Positions 63,301 to 64,000 of a stretch of DNA of 64,000 bases are shown piece after piece. This DNA comes from Pleurodeles waltl (lineage: Eukaryota; Chordata; Amphibia; Caudata; Salamandridae): positions 661,630,575-661,694,574 of the forward strand of contig NC_090451.1 of assembly GCF_031143425.1 (NCBI RefSeq), in the 5' to 3' direction. A model generated the notes under the pieces. The model saw only the letters and a program-made list of their open reading frames with translations, searched no databases and was not told where the DNA came from. The first letter of the stretch is position 1. Each line of letters opens with the position of its first letter. A program made the position numbers and the translations under genes.

Positions 63301-64000
63301 GGATCCGGGTGCTGGATTTGACTCTCGATAGGAGATGTGGTGAGACTTTCAGTGGAATGCGGTCTTTCTCTGAGAACAGGAGCAGTTCTGAGAACCAATG
63401 CTGGTGAGGCCAATACGGATCTATCAGGATTAGTCTGCAACGTTCTCTCTTGATTTTAGTGAGCACTCCTAAAATCAGGGGAATGGGTGGAAAAGTGTAG
63501 GCAAATATTCCGTACCATGTCATTGAAACGGCATTCCCCCACGAGCCGGGAGGGTGATCTCAGCTTGCATAGAAGCAGCATTTGGCATCTGCGGAGTTGC
63601 GAACAGATTTAGGTTGATCTTTTCCCATCCCTTGAAGACCTGGTCGAGAGCTTCTTGGTTCAGCTCCCATTTGTGACAGGAGGATGTTAGTCTGCTTAGG
63701 GTGTCTGCTGTCTCGTTCAGTTTTCCTGGCAAAACTGACCCCATTTTGAATAGCCCAATTCCAAATATTTTGACATTCTCGAGATAGAAGAGACTTCGTT
63801 CCTCCTTGCTTGTTCAGGTAATACATCGTTATTGTATTGTCCTTTCTTATGGGAACCGCAGATTGTTTTATTCTGGGGAGGAAAGCCTGCAGAGGCAGAA
63901 ATACTGCTCTTAGCTCTAGGAACTTGATGTGATATTTTTTAAAAGAGCTGTCCACCTTCAGCTGACCTGTAGATCTTGAAGGTAAGTCCCCCCATCCCTC
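63182..64000 (-). pseudogene. RT-RNase H C-terminal part (copy G), partial
   Basis: RNase H pieces are at 63955-63520 (FLELRAVFLPLQAF, RKDNTITMYYLNKQGG, ADTLSRLTSS). RKDN here replaces the (R/T)(T/M)DN box, keeping the Asp. The methyltransferase-like tail (FAYTFPPIPLILGVLTKIK, LILIDPYWPHQHW) is at 63523-63350, in the same frame as the YR start. Runs off the right edge. Confidence 0.78.

Larger units (their letters stand above)
61533..64000 (-). mobile_element. DIRS-type YR retrotransposon, copy G, left part
   Basis: Begins with GAAATAAGTTACTTACCTGT (left terminus). The ICR at 61900-62000 repeats that terminus in complement and adds the expected right-end complement (CCAGTATTGGAACTTTCATA). 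The YR and part of RNase H follow in minus sense and continue past the window edge. Damaged frames. Third member of the E/F family in this window. Confidence 0.85.

Overview
This is gene-poor, repeat-dense DNA from a large vertebrate genome, most likely a salamander or newt. The basis for that is several families of DIRS-type tyrosine-recombinase (YR) retrotransposons, an intact Tc1-like transposon, L2/CR1-type LINE tails, a decayed retrovirus-like element and long non-coding intervals. No host protein gene, tRNA, rRNA, operon or CRISPR array was recognised. The organism call is inference; the element calls come from protein motifs and repeat geometry.

Layout. 1-1793: open 5' part of a DIRS gag (copy A). 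About 2380-11288: decayed DIRS copy B, split inside gag by a 4,266-bp TTAA-flanked element (5689-9954) carrying two tandem arrays. About 11680-12440: minisatellite. 14577-15125: LINE 3' end. 17428-24982: DIRS copy C, with complete gag, RT/RNase H and YR frames, interrupted only by a Tc1-like DD37E transposon (17774-19335) in its 3' non-coding part. 27565-37922: decayed DIRS copy E, itself split at the RT active site by DIRS copy D (30496-34602), which has lost its YR. About 39070-42250: retrovirus-like remnant. About 42870-44900: two LINE fragments in opposite orientations. 50719-50749: hammerhead-ribozyme-like core. About 51090-52180: second minisatellite. 52270-52899: PIF/Harbinger-like MITE tiled with hairpins. 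54627-61232: DIRS copy F with an open YR. 61533-64000: left part of DIRS copy G.

How the parts fit. The seven DIRS copies fall into three groups by terminal sequence and protein: A; B/C/D; E/F/G. All are coded on the minus strand. Each complete copy reads, on the minus strand, inverted terminal repeat (ITR), gag, RT-RNase H with a methyltransferase-like tail, overlapping YR, internal complementary region (ICR), ITR. Gag would package the RNA, RT/RNase H would copy it, the ICR would template circle closure, and the YR would integrate the circle. Only copy C looks close to protein-competent. The nesting gives relative ages: B is older than the TTAA element, E is older than D, and C is older than its Tc1 insertion.
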